From JAYWIG01 sp043789035 (GTDB lineage: Bacteria > Pseudomonadota > Gammaproteobacteria > Burkholderiales > Burkholderiaceae_E), in the NCBI GenBank assembly GCA_043789035.1, contig JAYWIG010000343.1, positions 1 to 6,155 on the forward strand: a DNA stretch of 6,155 bases. Reading direction: 5' to 3'. The notes under the pieces were generated by a model, which was not told where the DNA came from, did not search any database, and saw only the letters and a list, made by a program, of their open reading frames with translations. Numbering within the stretch: the stretch's first letter is position 1; the number at the start of each line of letters is the position of its first letter. Made by a program: the position numbers and the translations under genes. Shown here piece by piece: positions 5,143 through 6,155 of the stretch.

Positions 5143-6155
5143 CTCCTGTACCAAGCACCAAAATGCTTGATGTCTTCGAGCGTCAGGCAGCCACCGCAAT
5201 GCGCTTGAGAAGCTCTTCAGCTGCAGAGCGTATCGCTAAGATTCGAAAGCTACGCGATTCTGTTATCGCACATAGCGACGATTGGTACAGGGCGGCTTAT
5301 GCCGACTTTAAAAAACCAGAGGCTGAGGTTGATCAAGCCGAGATTCTTCCTGTTTGTGTTGAGGCGAATGATGCCATTCGAAACTTAAAAAAATGGATGC
5401 GACCCAAACGGGTTTGGCCCACTGCTTTAACTCTCGGAACCCGAAGTTATGTGCAATGTATTCCGCGCGGCAGGTGCTTGATTATTGGCCCTTATAACTA
5501 TCCTGTGAACTTAACGTTAGGTCCGTTGGTATCGGCCATTGCAGCGGGTAATACGGTCATTCTGAAACCGTCGGAGTTGACGCCACATTTATCAGGGCTC
5601 ATTGCCAAGATAGTGAGTGAGATTTTTCCAGAGGATGAGGTTGCGATTTTTGAAGGTGAAGCTGATGTAGCTCAAGCATTGCAAGAGTTTGCCTTTGATC
5701 ACGTGTTCTTTACCGGCAGCCCGGCCATAGGTAAACATGTAATGGCTGCTGCTGCAAAGAATTTAGCGAGCGTAACCTTGGAGCTTGGTGGCAAAAGCCC
5801 AACGATTGTGGATGCGAGCGCGAATTTGAAATTGGCCGCTGTCAATGTTGTTTGGGCAAAATTCACCAATGCTGGTCAAACCTGTATTGCCCCTGATCAT
5901 GTCTATGTGCATGAAAGTGTCAAAGATGAATGGGTTGAGTTATGCCGGCAAGAAATTTCTAGGGCTTATGGCAACAGCCTTGCTGAGCAACAAAATAGCC
6001 CCCATCTTACTCACGTCGTGAATGCCCGACATACGCTCCGAATCAAAGCGCTGTTGGACGATGCGAAGGCTCTTGGCGCGAATACGTTGGCTGGTGGAGG
6101 GGTAGTTGAGGAGTCGTGTTTTATTCAGCCAACTTTGCTCGGCATGGTGCCTAGT
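5139..6155 (+). CDS. Aldehyde dehydrogenase, class-3 type (partial, 3' end beyond window)
   Basis: This is an NAD(P)-dependent aldehyde dehydrogenase converting an aldehyde to its acid. The frame is open from the ATG at 5139 to the window end, giving 339 residues of a family usually about 450-470 long. Motifs in order are FKKPEAEVD (57-65), PRG (109-111), IIGPYNYPVNLTLGPL (115-130) with oxyanion N120, ILKPSELTP (141-149) with cofactor-binding K143, FTGSPAIG (191-198), LELGGKSP (214-221) with general base E215, and NAGQTCIAPD (244-253) with nucleophile C249. The 34-residue gap between Glu and Cys and the NAGQTCIAPD form fit the ALDH3/fatty-aldehyde and coniferyl-aldehyde group rather than betaine-aldehyde dehydrogenases. 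The ATG overlaps the ugpC stop by four bases, and AAGG at 5126-5129 is a plausible ribosome binding site, so it is co-translated with the transporter. Substrate is unknown. The missing C-terminus should contain the EEIFGP block. Confidence 0.93.
   Translation, partial: MTPVPSTKMLDVFERQAATAMRLRSSSAAERIAKIRKLRDSVIAHSDDWYRAAYADFKKPEAEVDQAEILPVCVEANDAIRNLKKWMRPKRVWPTALTLGTRSYVQCIPRGRCLIIGPYNYPVNLTLGPLVSAIAAGNTVILKPSELTPHLSGLIAKIVSEIFPEDEVAIFEGEADVAQALQEFAFDHVFFTGSPAIGKHVMAAAAKNLASVTLELGGKSPTIVDASANLKLAAVNVVWAKFTNAGQTCIAPDHVYVHESVKDEWVELCRQEISRAYGNSLAEQQNSPHLTHVVNARHTLRIKALLDDAKALGANTLAGGGVVEESCFIQPTLLGMVPS

Noticed and set aside
5365..5380. Inverted repeat CGAATG-ATGC-CATTCG in the dehydrogenase gene
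   Set aside because: The stem is short, is not followed by a T-run, and lies within an intact reading frame. Probably chance.

Overview
The window looks like a piece of a gammaproteobacterial chromosome. The translated proteins resemble the Escherichia coli Ugp proteins almost end to end, as far as I can compare from memory, and the base composition looks moderate. Species cannot be named from the sequence. All genes lie on the + strand and are tightly packed, with no mobile elements, RNA genes or CRISPR arrays visible.

Layout: a cytoplasmic glycerophosphodiester phosphodiesterase (ugpQ, 14-838) comes first. A 124-bp gap (839-962) follows, with a good candidate PhoB box (888-905) and possible -10 elements. 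Next is a complete glycerol-3-phosphate / glycerophosphodiester ABC importer: periplasmic binding protein ugpB (963-2285), inner-membrane permeases ugpA (2325-3206, TTG start) and ugpE (3220-4074), and ATPase ugpC (4090-5142). A class-3-type aldehyde dehydrogenase starts at 5139, overlaps the ugpC stop codon by four bases, and runs off the window end at 6155.

How the genes work together: UgpB captures sn-glycerol-3-phosphate or glycerophosphodiesters such as glycerophosphocholine in the periplasm. UgpA and UgpE form the channel and UgpC powers import. UgpQ then splits imported diesters into glycerol-3-phosphate and an alcohol. The set is therefore a phosphate- and carbon-scavenging system for phospholipid headgroups, and the Pho box suggests induction under phosphate starvation. 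The dehydrogenase could oxidise an aldehyde derived from the released alcohol, but that is inference.

I did not find a clear undescribed system. Points worth a second look are the coupled aldehyde dehydrogenase, ugpQ placed ahead of ugpB rather than last, an arginine replacing the usual EAA-loop glycine in both permeases, a hairpin beside the ugpA ribosome binding site, and a six-codon reading frame bridging ugpA and ugpE.
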